A stretch of DNA of 64,000 nt from Aestuariirhabdus litorea (GCF_003864255.1 NZ_QWEZ01000002.1:1-64000); one strand, 5' to 3'; positions 36,328 to 45,585 are shown, numbered from the stretch's first letter. The notes: generated by a model not told the origin, from the sequence alone. Numbers and translations: made by a program.

Positions 36328-37101
36328 TCAGGGTTCCAATGCATCTGGATAGTACTGCTCGAGTAGCTCGTTGACGACCGCCAGGTTTTGACCGAGTTTT
36401 TTAAGCCCCAAAAGGCGCATTCGGTTGAACTTGGCGTTCTTTGGCACGAGACGCATTATGTAAGCCGCTCGCTTGCCTTGAGCTACGCCCTCGGACTTGT
36501 GGAAGAATGCATTACAGAACAGAAGCGCATCACCAGCATCCAGGGAGGGGGTGAATTTGGTCCGCTCCATATACTCATGCTCCTGCCGCGTCATTTGGAA
36601 CGGTGGATGCTCCGGCACCGTCGGATCGACAACCCTCAACAGGCTATGTAACTGGTTGGCTTCACGGATCAATGACAGTCTAACGGCGCCCTCTTCCATA
36701 ACGATCGACAGCTGCCCGGAGCCGACCTCGTTGACGGGTGTCAGCGGAATCCAAACAGTGAGCATCTCCTCGGGGCGCTCCATGAAGCCGATGGAGTCAA
36801 AATCTGTATGGAACGGAAAACCGTCGTCGCCGGGCGTCTTCTCCAAATAGAGATCGGCCAAAATGCGGTACTCAGGCAACAGCTGCTTGATTGTATCGGC
36901 GATCCCCAAATCCTGGTCGCGAAACACCATGGGGCCATAGATGGCTTTGGCGTAAATGTCGGCGTACCAGGTTTCACTGCTCGGCATGGCATCCAGCTTG
37001 GCCGCTAGCTTCTGCCGTATCTCCCTATTAAGCACATTGCGCACCACCTCACCATGATGTGGCGAGATGCCCTGCAAAAACTCGGGGCGGCTTGTTGTCA
37101 T
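36328..37101 (-). CDS. Phytanoyl-CoA dioxygenase (PhyH) family protein
   Basis: 257 aa. Fe(II)/2-oxoglutarate dioxygenase: iron ligands His98 and Asp100 (FPFHTDFDS), the distal His201 (FFHKSEG) and Arg211/Arg217 for 2-oxoglutarate. The substrate is unknown; members hydroxylate lipids, amino acids, phosphonates and natural products. It follows the nitrilase gene on the same strand after 56 bases and ends a likely three-gene operon (GFA - nitrilase - PhyH). Confidence 0.82.
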   Translation of the reverse strand: MTTSRPEFLQGISPHHGEVVRNVLNREIRQKLAAKLDAMPSSETWYADIYAKAIYGPMVFRDQDLGIADTIKQLLPEYRILADLYLEKTPGDDGFPFHTDFDSIGFMERPEEMLTVWIPLTPVNEVGSGQLSIVMEEGAVRLSLIREANQLHSLLRVVDPTVPEHPPFQMTRQEHEYMERTKFTPSLDAGDALLFCNAFFHKSEGVAQGKRAAYIMRLVPKNAKFNRMRLLGLKKLGQNLAVVNELLEQYYPDALEP

Positions 37102-37157
37102 CTTTTGCTGACCCTTTGGTAGTTACGAGATCCTGGTGCTGATTGTCACGATCCCTG

Positions 37158-38099
37158 CTATTGCTCTCCCTTGAAGGAGACGGGGGCAACGTTTCCTCTG
37201 TCGACACTTAGTTGAAAAACATCGGGCCGGCCATAATGACCCGTTACATCGAGAGATTTTCTGGCGTTTTTAGAGGCCTCGAGGTCGATATCGGCGTACA
37301 GAACGGCCTTCTGTTTGTGCATCGGCCCTGCGGCGATACCACCAAAAGGCTTCACCACCACTGCGCCGCCTGTATTAATCCACTCGTCGCCATCAAACAG
37401 CTGGGCCTTGCCCGGGAAGTCAGCGGGGATATCATTTCCGGAAATGGCGGTCGCGGTACTGAGCACCCAACAGCCACCTTCTCTGGCGATGTGATTCATT
37501 GAGGCGACCCAGGTATCGCCATTGTCCCAGGTTGGAGCGATATAGATATCGATGTTTTGACTGTAGAGCGCAAATCGAGCCAGCGGCATGTAGCTTTCCC
37601 AGCAGATCAGGCAGCCCAACCGCCCTACCGCGGTTTCCACAACTTTCAGCCCGGACGCATCTCCCATGCCCCACACCATCCGTTCCGGGTTGGTGGGCAT
37701 CAATTTACGGTGGCGATTGACCAGGCTGCCATCGGCATCGAACACAAACAGGGAGTTGAACAGGGTTGAACCGCTGAATTCGGATTCCAGTTCATGGCCG
37801 CCCATCACGACGACGATCTGGTGCTTGGCCGCCGCCTGGGCAATAGGGTCCAGGTCTCCCGCCTGAAGATCGACAGAGTTGGCGCGTAGCCTGGCATGTA
37901 TCTCATTACCCAGCCCAATATCTCCGCCCGGCCTCAGACGCCATATCCAGGTGGGATAACCGGGCAGATAGGCCTCGGGGAAGACAATCAGCCTGGCGCC
38001 GTTGCCGGCCGCCTCTTCGATGGTTTCCACTGCCCGCGCCAGTGAAGCGTGAAGATCCAGCAGCACCGGAGGCTTTTGGGTAATAGCGACCTTAACCAT
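37158..38099 (-). CDS. Nitrilase (carbon-nitrogen hydrolase)
   Basis: 313 aa. The nitrilase-superfamily triad is complete: Glu42 (FPEAYLPGYP), Lys132 (HRKLMPT) and Cys166 (CLICWESYMPLAR). The FPEAYLPGYPTW and CWE forms are those of true branch 1 nitrilases, which turn nitriles into acids and ammonia, rather than amidases. The ATG at 38099 has GGGGA six bases upstream; an in-frame GTG at 38120 does not. It lies 33 bases after the GFA gene. Confidence 0.9.
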   Translation of the reverse strand: MVKVAITQKPPVLLDLHASLARAVETIEEAAGNGARLIVFPEAYLPGYPTWIWRLRPGGDIGLGNEIHARLRANSVDLQAGDLDPIAQAAAKHQIVVVMGGHELESEFSGSTLFNSLFVFDADGSLVNRHRKLMPTNPERMVWGMGDASGLKVVETAVGRLGCLICWESYMPLARFALYSQNIDIYIAPTWDNGDTWVASMNHIAREGGCWVLSTATAISGNDIPADFPGKAQLFDGDEWINTGGAVVVKPFGGIAAGPMHKQKAVLYADIDLEASKNARKSLDVTGHYGRPDVFQLSVDRGNVAPVSFKGEQ

Positions 38100-38132
38100 G
38101 ACTTTCCCCTTTTGGCTCACTGTCTATTTCAT

Positions 38133-38567
38133 TCATTCATTCATCTCTTCGCCAGAGCCACCCATCTCGGCAGGCACGTCTTTAAGCTTGGTCACGCCGT
38201 CCTTGATCGCCAACCGATGCTCCTGATAGTGGACATGCACGCCAGCCTGATAAGGAAAGTCTGGAATCACCGCCGCAAAGACATCGATCAAGCCCATACC
38301 GGGATGCTCGGTGAAGATGTGGCCACCGCACTGTTGGCACCACTTGCGGTAACTATTGGGCGTTTTGTTGAAGGTGCCGATGTTGTCCGCGCCCTGTTGC
38401 ACTTGAACCTGTTCGGGTTTCCACAGGGTGAAAGCATTAACCGGCGAAGCCGACCAGTGGCGACAGGATTCGCAGTGGCAATAGCCCATCCCTGCTGGCT
38501 CACCCGTCACGGTGAATTGGACAGCTCCGCAGAAGCAGCTGCCGCTATAGCTCTTTTGGTTAGTCAT
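38133..38567 (-). CDS. GFA family zinc-binding protein
   Basis: 144 aa of the glutathione-dependent formaldehyde-activating (CENP-V/GFA) family. Zinc-ligand cysteines are visible as GSCFCGAV, YCHCESC and WCQQCGGHIF. Most members have no proven activity. It leads the operon with the nitrilase and PhyH genes. Confidence 0.85.
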   Translation of the reverse strand: MTNQKSYSGSCFCGAVQFTVTGEPAGMGYCHCESCRHWSASPVNAFTLWKPEQVQVQQGADNIGTFNKTPNSYRKWCQQCGGHIFTEHPGMGLIDVFAAVIPDFPYQAGVHVHYQEHRLAIKDGVTKLKDVPAEMGGSGEEMNE

Positions 38568-38682
38568 CGTTGCCTCCTGCTATAGATAGCAAGTTATCTG
38601 TCCGCTTGGGCGAGCAACGCTCTTGCACCCACCGGGGGCATGCTGTGAGCGTATGGAATATCCTTCCACATCACCGCGCATG

Positions 38683-38991
38683 TTAGACAAAGCCCAGCGG
38701 CCTGGCCTCGAAAGACGCCTTGGTTGCAACCGCCGGTCGCATCGTCATCCCGCGGGCATCGTTACAGATGGCTGAGTTATCACCAGGCAGGGTTTCGGCC
38801 ATGCCGGCCCAGCCGTTACTGCCTTTAGCGATCTCTTTTCCCTGGTGGATAACGGTCGCGTTGGCACTGACCAGCGAAGGTGCAACGGCGCGGGGCTGGT
38901 CGATCAGAAGCGGGTGATTATCAGCCGATACCAGTGAAGTTGTGGTTAGCAAAAGCGCGTCGCAATACAGCCGTTTTGTCGAGAAGAGTAT
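38683..38991 (-). pseudogene. Truncated paralogue of the secreted protein at 49185-49706
   Basis: The frame VSANATVIHQGKEIAKGSNG, then W-A-G-MAETLPGDNSAICND, aligns with VSAEATIVYQGKVLHQGTNG and MPETLPGDNSPICND of the intact copy. It stops after PLGFV, where the intact protein continues for about 75 residues. The expected ATG, placed after a conserved GGAGGT, reads ATA (38989-38991), so both start and C-terminus are lost. The upstream region is also homologous to that of the intact gene. Confidence 0.75.
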
Positions 38992-39326
38992 AGAACCTCC
39001 CGCGTTAGCGTCGTCGCTTGAACTGGAGGTTGGGTACAGCCATTAACCAACCGGTTTACTCGGTTGTGTAACTATAGACCACGCCGTTCGCTCTAACATA
39101 AGTTTTGAGGTGCCAAACGGCATCCCCACACCAGGCCACTGGCTGGTTTCCATGACCTTGTCGGAGAGCTTCGGCGCATCCAGGGTGATCCCCTGTGGCG
39201 GAAGCAGCCTGCCCACGTAAACCAATAATACCCACACAGTTAGAGCGCCTATACTGGAGGCATACCATTAAGCTTTTGGGTATGCACGTGTTCAGGCCGT
39301 TATCTTATCGCATGAAGGGGAACATC
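38992..39326. other. Duplicated upstream region of the secreted-protein family
   Basis: On the minus strand about 38992-39080 resembles 49100-49184: CTATAGTTA, then a GGTTGGTTAA stretch, the CCTCCA block and a GGAGGT ribosome-binding site occur in the same order. A short minus-strand frame (39043-39237) is not recognisable. The rightward promoter of the lipoprotein gene must also lie here. Confidence 0.5.
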
Positions 39327-40007
39327 ATGCTCAATAGATTGTTCGATAGCGCTCGTTCGCCGTGGAAACTCTTCATGTTTTGGCCAGTCTTGGCGTTTTT
39401 ACTAAGCGCTTGCGTAGCCAATGTTCAATACCAGGCCGCGGTGCCTCTGATCCCCTCAGGAACGGTTGGAAAGATCCACAACGAGCTAATTGAACTTAAG
39501 TTGCCCAAGGTAACGCTATACGCCCAGCTGCAGGCATTTAATTGGAGCGGCCAGTACCTGCTACCCCCTTTAGGGTTGTGGCTGAATATAGAGCCTCACA
39601 AGGGGCCGCTATCATTAACCACAGCAAAAGTCCTCCTGCTCTCCGACGGTTCCCAAGCCCGCACAGTATCCTATCTTGGGCCAGACTCAGCCTGGTTCAG
39701 CCCGAGGGCCCTGGCAGCAGGATGCGGCCCTCGATTCTACAGAACAGGTATTGGATTGACCCGATTTGGAGCATCCCAGGAGTCAGTCCTTAGCGCAGAC
39801 AACTCATTGGGAATTTTCAGGCCATCAGAACAACCGGTCTCTTTTGAGAACACAAGTTGCTTTATGTTCTGGTTTGACACCGATTCCCTTCCCAGCCACA
39901 ACTTTATCTTAAAGGTCGACGGACTAAGCTCCGATGGTGAACGGATTGAGATTCCCGAAATACAGTTTCAACAGAAAACACTCAGGCAGTTTCGGGCTTT
40001 TCCCTAA
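39327..40007 (+). CDS. Lipoprotein of unknown function
   Basis: 226 aa. A long hydrophobic signal ends in the lipobox LLSAC (about residues 23-27). The mature part is predicted mostly beta and has four cysteines, two of them close together near CGPRF and TSCFMFWF. The ATG at 39327 has AAGGGG six bases upstream; further in-frame starts upstream are weaker. A second lipoprotein gene follows 39 bases later. I do not recognise the family. Confidence 0.7.
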   Translation: MLNRLFDSARSPWKLFMFWPVLAFLLSACVANVQYQAAVPLIPSGTVGKIHNELIELKLPKVTLYAQLQAFNWSGQYLLPPLGLWLNIEPHKGPLSLTTAKVLLLSDGSQARTVSYLGPDSAWFSPRALAAGCGPRFYRTGIGLTRFGASQESVLSADNSLGIFRPSEQPVSFENTSCFMFWFDTDSLPSHNFILKVDGLSSDGERIEIPEIQFQQKTLRQFRAFP

Positions 40008-40046
40008 ACAGGGGCAGCCCCCAAACCAGACCAAATCCGGCATGCC

Positions 40047-40724
40047 ATGTTGCCGAGACTAAGCACTCTGTTATCGATAACTGCCCTGGCCACTTCTGGC
40101 TGTGCCTGGTACGAGGAAACGTACAAGAATCCCGACAGGGAATGCTGGGCGCGCAAAGGCGAGCTACTGAATACGGTTAGCTGCCAGGCGTTTATTCAAC
40201 TGAAGTGTCCTGACCCGCTCTATCCAAAAGCAGCTCCTCTTGAGAACGGGAGTACAGCCAAATCTATACCGATTTTAATCAAGGTCCCTGATGGCCCTGA
40301 GTCGCCACGCGTCGGCAACCTTATGGCTCACGTGAATCCGTACCCCATCCATGCAAAAAAATCACCCTGGCAGACACTAAAGAGAGACCTCGAACGAATC
40401 TTGCTCGAACAGGGTTACTCCATCGTTGCCGTTCCCGATGAAGCCTCTTACCTGTTTAAAGCCGACATCACTTATCTTGATGTTCGCTCAGAAACCGGCT
40501 GGGTCAAGGGAGTCACCCATGCAGAAGCAAAGTTTGTTGTAGCGGTATCAGACGCAGAAGGCAATCCATTAGGCAATAGAGGTTTTTCCGGTAAACATGA
40601 CAAGGCGTTCACCTACGCCTACATAAAGGACTATGAAGTAACGCTGGGAGAGGCCTACTGCCAGGCGCTCAAGCAGTTCTCAAGCCACTTGGGAAATTCT
40701 GATTTTGAAAAGCTGCAGTGGTAA
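40047..40724 (+). CDS. Lipoprotein, possibly YajG-like
   Basis: 225 aa. Signal peptide with the lipobox TSGC at about residues 16-19. The C-terminal half (LKRDLERILLEQGYSIV onward, then A-S-YLFKADITYLDV and a tail of alternating strands) resembles YajG/LptE-type outer-membrane lipoproteins with a small alpha/beta domain. The assignment is weak. It is probably in an operon with the preceding lipoprotein. Confidence 0.65.
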   Translation: MLPRLSTLLSITALATSGCAWYEETYKNPDRECWARKGELLNTVSCQAFIQLKCPDPLYPKAAPLENGSTAKSIPILIKVPDGPESPRVGNLMAHVNPYPIHAKKSPWQTLKRDLERILLEQGYSIVAVPDEASYLFKADITYLDVRSETGWVKGVTHAEAKFVVAVSDAEGNPLGNRGFSGKHDKAFTYAYIKDYEVTLGEAYCQALKQFSSHLGNSDFEKLQW

Positions 40725-40924
40725 TTCTCAGAATGACATGCCCCTTCAGGCGGAGACTGTTCCGGCCTCTGCCCGGTAGTTTTATTCCCTCCCCTATCGA
40801 CACGGATCTGCAAGCTCATAAAGGAAGTGTTGCTTGGCCTTAGCGGGCTCTCAACAGTGAATAGAAGCATGCACAGCGCCTTGAGGCCCAGGGTTCTTTG
40901 CCACCCTCTCAACTTCGCTCACCA

Positions 40925-41310
40925 CCCCTTGCTACCCCGGTTCAGGCCATGGTGGGCAGCCGTAACCGCCAGCAGGTCGGCCAGCAGCAGGGTACCGTAG
41001 ATCATGGCGTAGGCGTTACTGGTCAGGGGCTTGAGCCCCCGTTGCTGTGGCGCAGCGAGATCATATTGCCCAGCGAAAAGAGAGAGGTGCCGAGCACCGC
41101 CAACCCCATCCCCTTGAGGTCGGCCAAGGTGGCGCCGCTGCGGTCGAGTTCCGGCCAGAACGTCAGTCCGAGGCCCGCCACCCCAAGCCCACCGGCACCA
41201 AGCACCCGCGCGCCGTCACGCTCTCCCCAGAACAGGCGGCTATAGAGGGCGTTAAAAAGAGTGACACCGGCGCAATACCGCAACCTGACCACTGCAACGC
41301 CGCTCGTCAC
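40925..41310 (-). pseudogene. Broken EamA/DMT-family transporter
   Basis: Read leftward, ALYSRLFWGERDGARVLGAG, LGLTFWPEL and LGTSLFSLGNMISLRHSN are typical of the middle of EamA permeases. The frame then stops at a TGA, but KPLTSNAYAMIYGTLLLADL continues in another frame: a frameshift. The N-terminal membrane helices and the C-terminus are missing. Confidence 0.7.
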
Positions 41311-41456
41311 GGCCTTACTCGACCAGCTCTGTGCCGTTCCCTGATGACCTTTACCCTGCTTTTCCTTTATCCTTAGCCGTCGGATTAGCCCCCCGGCGCC
41401 CCCACACAGCGGCCCCGCACGCCGGGAAACATCAGCCTGCACCGATAGGACACACT

Positions 41457-42053
41457 ATGGACATCGCTACCTACCTGAACGCGGTTACCGCCCTTTTTGT
41501 GATCATCGACCCGGTGGGGGCGGCGCTGGTGTTCCACGCGTTGGTTCCGGCCGGCGATGCCCGTCACCGCTTTGCCATGGCGGCCAAGGCCACCCTGATT
41601 TCGACGTTGCTGCTGATTATCTTCGGCAACTACGGCGGGCCCCTCATGAGTCGGCTCGGTATCAGCATCGATGCGCTGCGCATCTCCGGAGGACTGCTGC
41701 TGTTCTTCACCGCCTTCAACATGATCACCAAGGATTTTGAGGTCAGCCAGTCCACCGAGCGCAAGGATGTGTCGGTCTTCCCCCTGTCGATCCCGATGTT
41801 GGCAGGCCCCGGCTCTCTCACCCTGGCGATCCTGCTTTTCTCCCGCGCGGATGCCCTCCCGGCACAGCTATCGGTGTTGACCGCTATCCTCAGCATCACC
41901 CTGCTCACCTTTGTACTGATGCTGCTATCGAAATACGTCAAGCTGGTGATCGGGCGCACCGGTGATGAGATCCTGCGTCGCTTCCTGGGAGTGATTCTTG
42001 CGGCTCTGGCCATCCAGTTTATCGCCGACGGGATTGCCGGCATGGGTTTCTGA
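41457..42053 (+). CDS. marC: MarC family membrane protein
   Basis: 198 aa, six predicted membrane helices of the MarC/UPF0056 family: FVIIDPVGAALVF at the N-terminus, GGPLMSRLGIS, LRISGGLLLFFTAFNMI and FPLSIPMLAGPGS. The family was once linked to multiple antibiotic resistance, but this was not confirmed; function is unknown. ATAGGA precedes the ATG by seven bases. Its last bases are duplicated at 49016-49037. Confidence 0.88.
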   Translation: MDIATYLNAVTALFVIIDPVGAALVFHALVPAGDARHRFAMAAKATLISTLLLIIFGNYGGPLMSRLGISIDALRISGGLLLFFTAFNMITKDFEVSQSTERKDVSVFPLSIPMLAGPGSLTLAILLFSRADALPAQLSVLTAILSITLLTFVLMLLSKYVKLVIGRTGDEILRRFLGVILAALAIQFIADGIAGMGF

Positions 42054-42057
42054 TCGA
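42036..42057 (+). repeat. 22-bp direct repeat, left copy (3' end of marC)
   Basis: Perfectly identical to 49016-49037; covers the last codons and stop of marC. The two copies bracket a 7-kb segment with the catabolic operon. Confidence 0.85.
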
Positions 42058-42168
42058 CCAGCCACAAATGATGGTCAGTGCCGCAACCCCAACGCCGGTG
42101 GCCCCTATTTGATGTTGCGGGATACCTCCTACGCCCACATCATGATTCCGGTGCAGAAGCGAGACTAG
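42051..42168 (+). pseudogene. Internally deleted remnant of the 49185-49706 family
   Basis: CTGATCGACCAG at the marC end matches codons inside the intact gene (near 49263). It is followed by ATGGTCAGTGCCG (as in MVSAEA) and then jumps to the last 30 codons (GGPYLMLRDTSYAHIMIPV, ending in a stop). The marC stop and the intact gene share CTGATCGA, which could have mediated the deletion. Confidence 0.7.
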
Positions 42169-42180
42169 CTAACGCATGGC

Positions 42181-42290
42181 GGGCGAGGCGTTCCGCCGTA
42201 TTTGAAAGGGCTTTCAACAACTGCCGAGGTTGCTCAAGGCCTTGGCAATAGCGCCTGCCCATCAGCAAGACAAAAAACCTGCTTAACGAA
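42181..42290 (-). pseudogene. Decayed gene of unknown family, copy 2
   Basis: FVLLMG...LEQ...QLLKALSNTAERLAR read leftward is homologous, over about 70 bp (42209-42278), to the remnant at 35862-35930. The rest of 42169-42387 shows nothing recognisable. Confidence 0.4.
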
Positions 42291-42387
42291 TCAGCTGATC
42301 TACCTAGCCCCCCATTAAGCGTTGCGCACGATTTATATAGTGGTTTAATTTTGTACCCACACAGCTGCGAAGGTCATTCCACGACCT

Positions 42388-43803
42388 CTAGCGTCGAACG
42401 GATTGAGGGGATCGCTCACGACTCTGGTACTGACCGTGGCCACGCTTTCCTGTTACCTTGCCATTATCCAGCACCACCACTCCCCGACTCAGCACAGTCA
42501 CCGGCCAGCCTGTAATTTCGACTCCCTCATACGGCGTGTAATCGCAGGCGCTATGCAACATTTCATGGGTAATGGTTACTTTCTTGATGGGGTCCCAGAG
42601 CGCGATATCAGCATCGGACCCAACCGCAATAGTGCCTTTTTTAGGGTACATGCCATAGAGCTTCGCGTGGTTTGTCGAACTTAGTGCAACAAACCGATTA
42701 AGGTCGATACGACCTTTTGACACTCCCTCCGAAAAGAGGATGGGCAATCGTGTCTCTACTCCCGGGACGCCGTTGGCAACACGGCAAAACGAGGTATGCT
42801 CGCCTTCACGAAGTTTTCCTGTAGTCCCCTCAAACAGAAATGGGCAATGGTCCGAAGAAAACACCTGAAACACATTCTGCTGCAATCCCTCCCAGCATGC
42901 CTCCTGGCTATCTCTATCACGAGGGGGAGGAGAGCAAATATATTTAGCTCCCTCCTGCCCCTCCCTGTCCAGGTCGTCCTGGGTCAACATCAGGTACTGC
43001 GGACAGGTTTCACCGTAAATCTTCAAGCCTTTCTGCTGTCCCCAACGGATCTGCTCCATTGCTTCACGAGCTGATACGTGAACCAACAGCATTGGTACAT
43101 CGATAAATTCGGCTAGCGATATAGCTCGGTGAGTAGCTTCACGCTCAACCAGTTGTGGCCGCGACAGCGCATGGGAAAATGCTTCGGTTCGACCTTCGGC
43201 TTCCAGCTTTTCAACCATATAACGAATAGTGTCATAGCCTTCTGCGTGCACCATGATGAAAGCCCCGTGACGACGAGCCACCTCCAACAAATCAAGAATC
43301 TGACGATCATCGAGTCGCAGGCCTTCATAAGTCATGAATACTTTATACGAGGTATAACCCTCATCTACCATCGCAGGCAGCTCACACTCCAGAACGTCCT
43401 TGGTAGGATCGCTGATAATCATATGGAAGCTGTGATCAATCCAGCTTTGCCCCTCGGCTTTGTCATGATAAATCTTTACCGCCTCGCGCAGTGATTGCCC
43501 TTTATCCTGGAAGGCAAATGGAATAACCGTAGTATTGCCACCGCATAGGGCTGACAACGTACCGCTATCAAAACCGTCCGCCATTACGATGCCTGGACCC
43601 GAGGGTTGATCCAAGTGAATATGGCTGTCGATACCACCGGGCATTACTAGCAGCCCGCTAGCATTGATTACGTGAGCGCCTTCATCCTGCAAGTCGGCCC
43701 CTAGGGTTGTCACTATGCCGTCCCGAATGCCGACATCGCAACGAATGGTGTCGGCTGCGGTGACGACTGTGCCACCACGAATAATAGTATCGAACTGTTT
43801 CAT
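42388..43803 (-). CDS. hydA: Dihydropyrimidinase / hydantoinase
   Basis: 471 aa amidohydrolase. All metal ligands are present: His61 and His63 (SHIHLDQ), Lys154 (TSYKVFMTYEG, the carboxylated lysine), His186 (MVHAEG), His242 (LVHVSA) and Asp318 (SSDHCPF). It opens cyclic ureides: dihydropyrimidines, hydantoins or related rings. It is the last gene of a six-gene operon with an importer, so the substrate is probably taken up from outside. Confidence 0.9.
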   Translation of the reverse strand: MKQFDTIIRGGTVVTAADTIRCDVGIRDGIVTTLGADLQDEGAHVINASGLLVMPGGIDSHIHLDQPSGPGIVMADGFDSGTLSALCGGNTTVIPFAFQDKGQSLREAVKIYHDKAEGQSWIDHSFHMIISDPTKDVLECELPAMVDEGYTSYKVFMTYEGLRLDDRQILDLLEVARRHGAFIMVHAEGYDTIRYMVEKLEAEGRTEAFSHALSRPQLVEREATHRAISLAEFIDVPMLLVHVSAREAMEQIRWGQQKGLKIYGETCPQYLMLTQDDLDREGQEGAKYICSPPPRDRDSQEACWEGLQQNVFQVFSSDHCPFLFEGTTGKLREGEHTSFCRVANGVPGVETRLPILFSEGVSKGRIDLNRFVALSSTNHAKLYGMYPKKGTIAVGSDADIALWDPIKKVTITHEMLHSACDYTPYEGVEITGWPVTVLSRGVVVLDNGKVTGKRGHGQYQSRERSPQSVRR

Positions 43804-43828
43804 GCTGGATTCCTTGGTTTCTATTGCG

Positions 43829-45043
43829 CTAGTTGAGTATGCGGGTGAGGCTTTCGATCAACTGGTCGACCTCTTCAGTGGTGTTGTAATGCACCATGGA
43901 AACCCGGATCACTCCGTCACCGTCAACCAGATCCAGCTTTTCAATAAGCCGGCGCGAATGGAAGTCCCCGTAACGAATGCCAATTTTATCTTCATTTGCC
44001 AGCTCCACGACCTGACGAGAGTTACGCCCTTTGACCCGAAATGAAATGGTCGGGACCCTCAGTGCTCTGTTGCTACTGCTTTTACCAATAATATTTATGT
44101 CATCACGTTCCCGTAACCATGAAAGCAGGCGCTCGCTGAGCAGCTCTTCATGGGCAGCGATCGCATCAAACCCTTTAATAATTGAGGTACGGTCTCCTCC
44201 CCCGCCCCCCAGAGTATCGATGTAATCAACAATCGCCGTGGTCCCCCAGGCCAGCTCATAATTGGCATTACCAGGCTCCATTTTTGCCGGCACTTTGTCC
44301 TTCCCATAAAAATAGTGATAAAGCCCATCCAACTTCAGCATCTCTTCATGCTTTGCATATAACATAGCGAAATGGGGGCCATAGACCTTATAAAAACTGA
44401 GCACATAAAAATCGACATCCCACTCGGCTACGTCAACTGCACGGTGCGGCGCATAGGCCACCGCATCTACACAGATTTTCGCACCCTGGTCGTGAACTAT
44501 CTTGGCTATATCTCCGACCGGGTAGATCTCACCAAAAATGTTGGATGCATGGGTCATGGCAACCAATTTGGTGCGATCCGTCATCAGCGCTTTAAGATCT
44601 TCGACGTCGGGTGACATAGTCTCAGAATTTATGTTCCACACCTTGATCACAGCACCGCACTCTTGCAGCGTTAGCCATGGACCTATATTCGATTCATGAT
44701 CAAAGTCAGTAATGATAATCTCGTCGCCGGCCTCTATCTGCCCTCGAATCGCACGAGCCAACCATTGCAGGCATACCGTAGCACCAGGCCCAAAGGCAAT
44801 CTCATCCGGGCGTTCGGCACCAACGAATCTGGCAACTTTAGTACGGGCTTCTTGCAATCTGGCCACCGCAATCTGAGACAAGGTATAGCTGGCGCCATGC
44901 TGCACATTGGTGTTAATTAAATAGTCGGATATTCGCTCTGCGACTGATTTCAGCACTTGCGAGCCACCTGCATTGTCCAGCAGCACATTGTCTGCGCAGA
45001 GACCGGGAAATTGAGATCGAACATAGTCAAGGTTTAAGGTCAT
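43829..45043 (-). CDS. Class V aminotransferase-fold PLP enzyme
   Basis: 404 aa. Fold type I, resembling the 'cysteine desulfurase-like' VC1184 group: PLP lysine Lys219 (SFYKVYGPH), Asp193 (CVDAVAYAPH) and His116 (DFDHESN). There is no cysteine-bearing flexible loop typical of true IscS/SufS near the C-terminus, so sulfur transfer is unlikely. Given neighbours acting on ureides it may be a transaminase or lyase on a ureido or carbamoyl amino acid, perhaps analogous to ureidoglycine-glyoxylate aminotransferase; this is inference. Confidence 0.8.
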   Translation of the reverse strand: MTLNLDYVRSQFPGLCADNVLLDNAGGSQVLKSVAERISDYLINTNVQHGASYTLSQIAVARLQEARTKVARFVGAERPDEIAFGPGATVCLQWLARAIRGQIEAGDEIIITDFDHESNIGPWLTLQECGAVIKVWNINSETMSPDVEDLKALMTDRTKLVAMTHASNIFGEIYPVGDIAKIVHDQGAKICVDAVAYAPHRAVDVAEWDVDFYVLSFYKVYGPHFAMLYAKHEEMLKLDGLYHYFYGKDKVPAKMEPGNANYELAWGTTAIVDYIDTLGGGGGDRTSIIKGFDAIAAHEELLSERLLSWLRERDDINIIGKSSSNRALRVPTISFRVKGRNSRQVVELANEDKIGIRYGDFHSRRLIEKLDLVDGDGVIRVSMVHYNTTEEVDQLIESLTRILN

Positions 45044-45576
45044 GACAGTACGGTATCCTGTTGTCTAATAACGGATGAAACTTGAAATGGAGCACTGAGC
45101 CGACACTCAACACAGTCAGCATCGGTTTGCTGTTTCCACATAATCATCGTAAATAAGCCTTCTTCATCTAGCGGCATCAGTGGAAGGTGCCAAGTCTGGG
45201 GAAAGTAATGAACGCCAGTGCAAGCAGGCGCGATAAACGCCCTGACTTGATCCATATCAGGCAACCCAACTGAGTTGGATGGCGCCACAACAACCAAATA
45301 ACGCTCAGATCTAACTGGGATAAAGACCTGGCTAGAATGCGGGTGGCGCTCCAATAAGTTTATAATGACCGGGAGACTACTAGGCATCACCTTATACATT
45401 GAGATGCAGGGATCGCTCTCAGTCTCGAAATGATCGAGATTGAACTGGCATTCAAATTTCTCACCCCGCCCCTGATTAACTTTAGTGCCTTGCCCTGAAA
45501 CACACTGAACATCAACCAACTCTCCAAAAAGGTGAAAATCAGCACCCTCGATAGGGCACGGAAAAATAGTTTCCAT
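45040..45576 (-). CDS. Ureidoglycolate lyase-like protein
   Basis: 178 aa cupin-fold protein. NQGRGEKFECQF, LERHPHSSQVFIPV, RYLVVVAPS and GVHYFPQTWHLPLMPL match the AllA (ureidoglycolate lyase) family, in which the enzyme splits ureidoglycolate into glyoxylate and urea. It overlaps the class V gene by four bases. No allantoinase or allantoate amidohydrolase is next to it, so the natural substrate may differ. Confidence 0.82.
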   Translation of the reverse strand: METIFPCPIEGADFHLFGELVDVQCVSGQGTKVNQGRGEKFECQFNLDHFETESDPCISMYKVMPSSLPVIINLLERHPHSSQVFIPVRSERYLVVVAPSNSVGLPDMDQVRAFIAPACTGVHYFPQTWHLPLMPLDEEGLFTMIMWKQQTDADCVECRLSAPFQVSSVIRQQDTVLS

Positions 45577-45585
45577 AATGCCCTC

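Noticed and set aside
43829-45043. True cysteine desulfurase (IscS/SufS)
   Set aside because: No Fe-S assembly neighbours and no typical catalytic-cysteine loop; the context is ureide metabolism.
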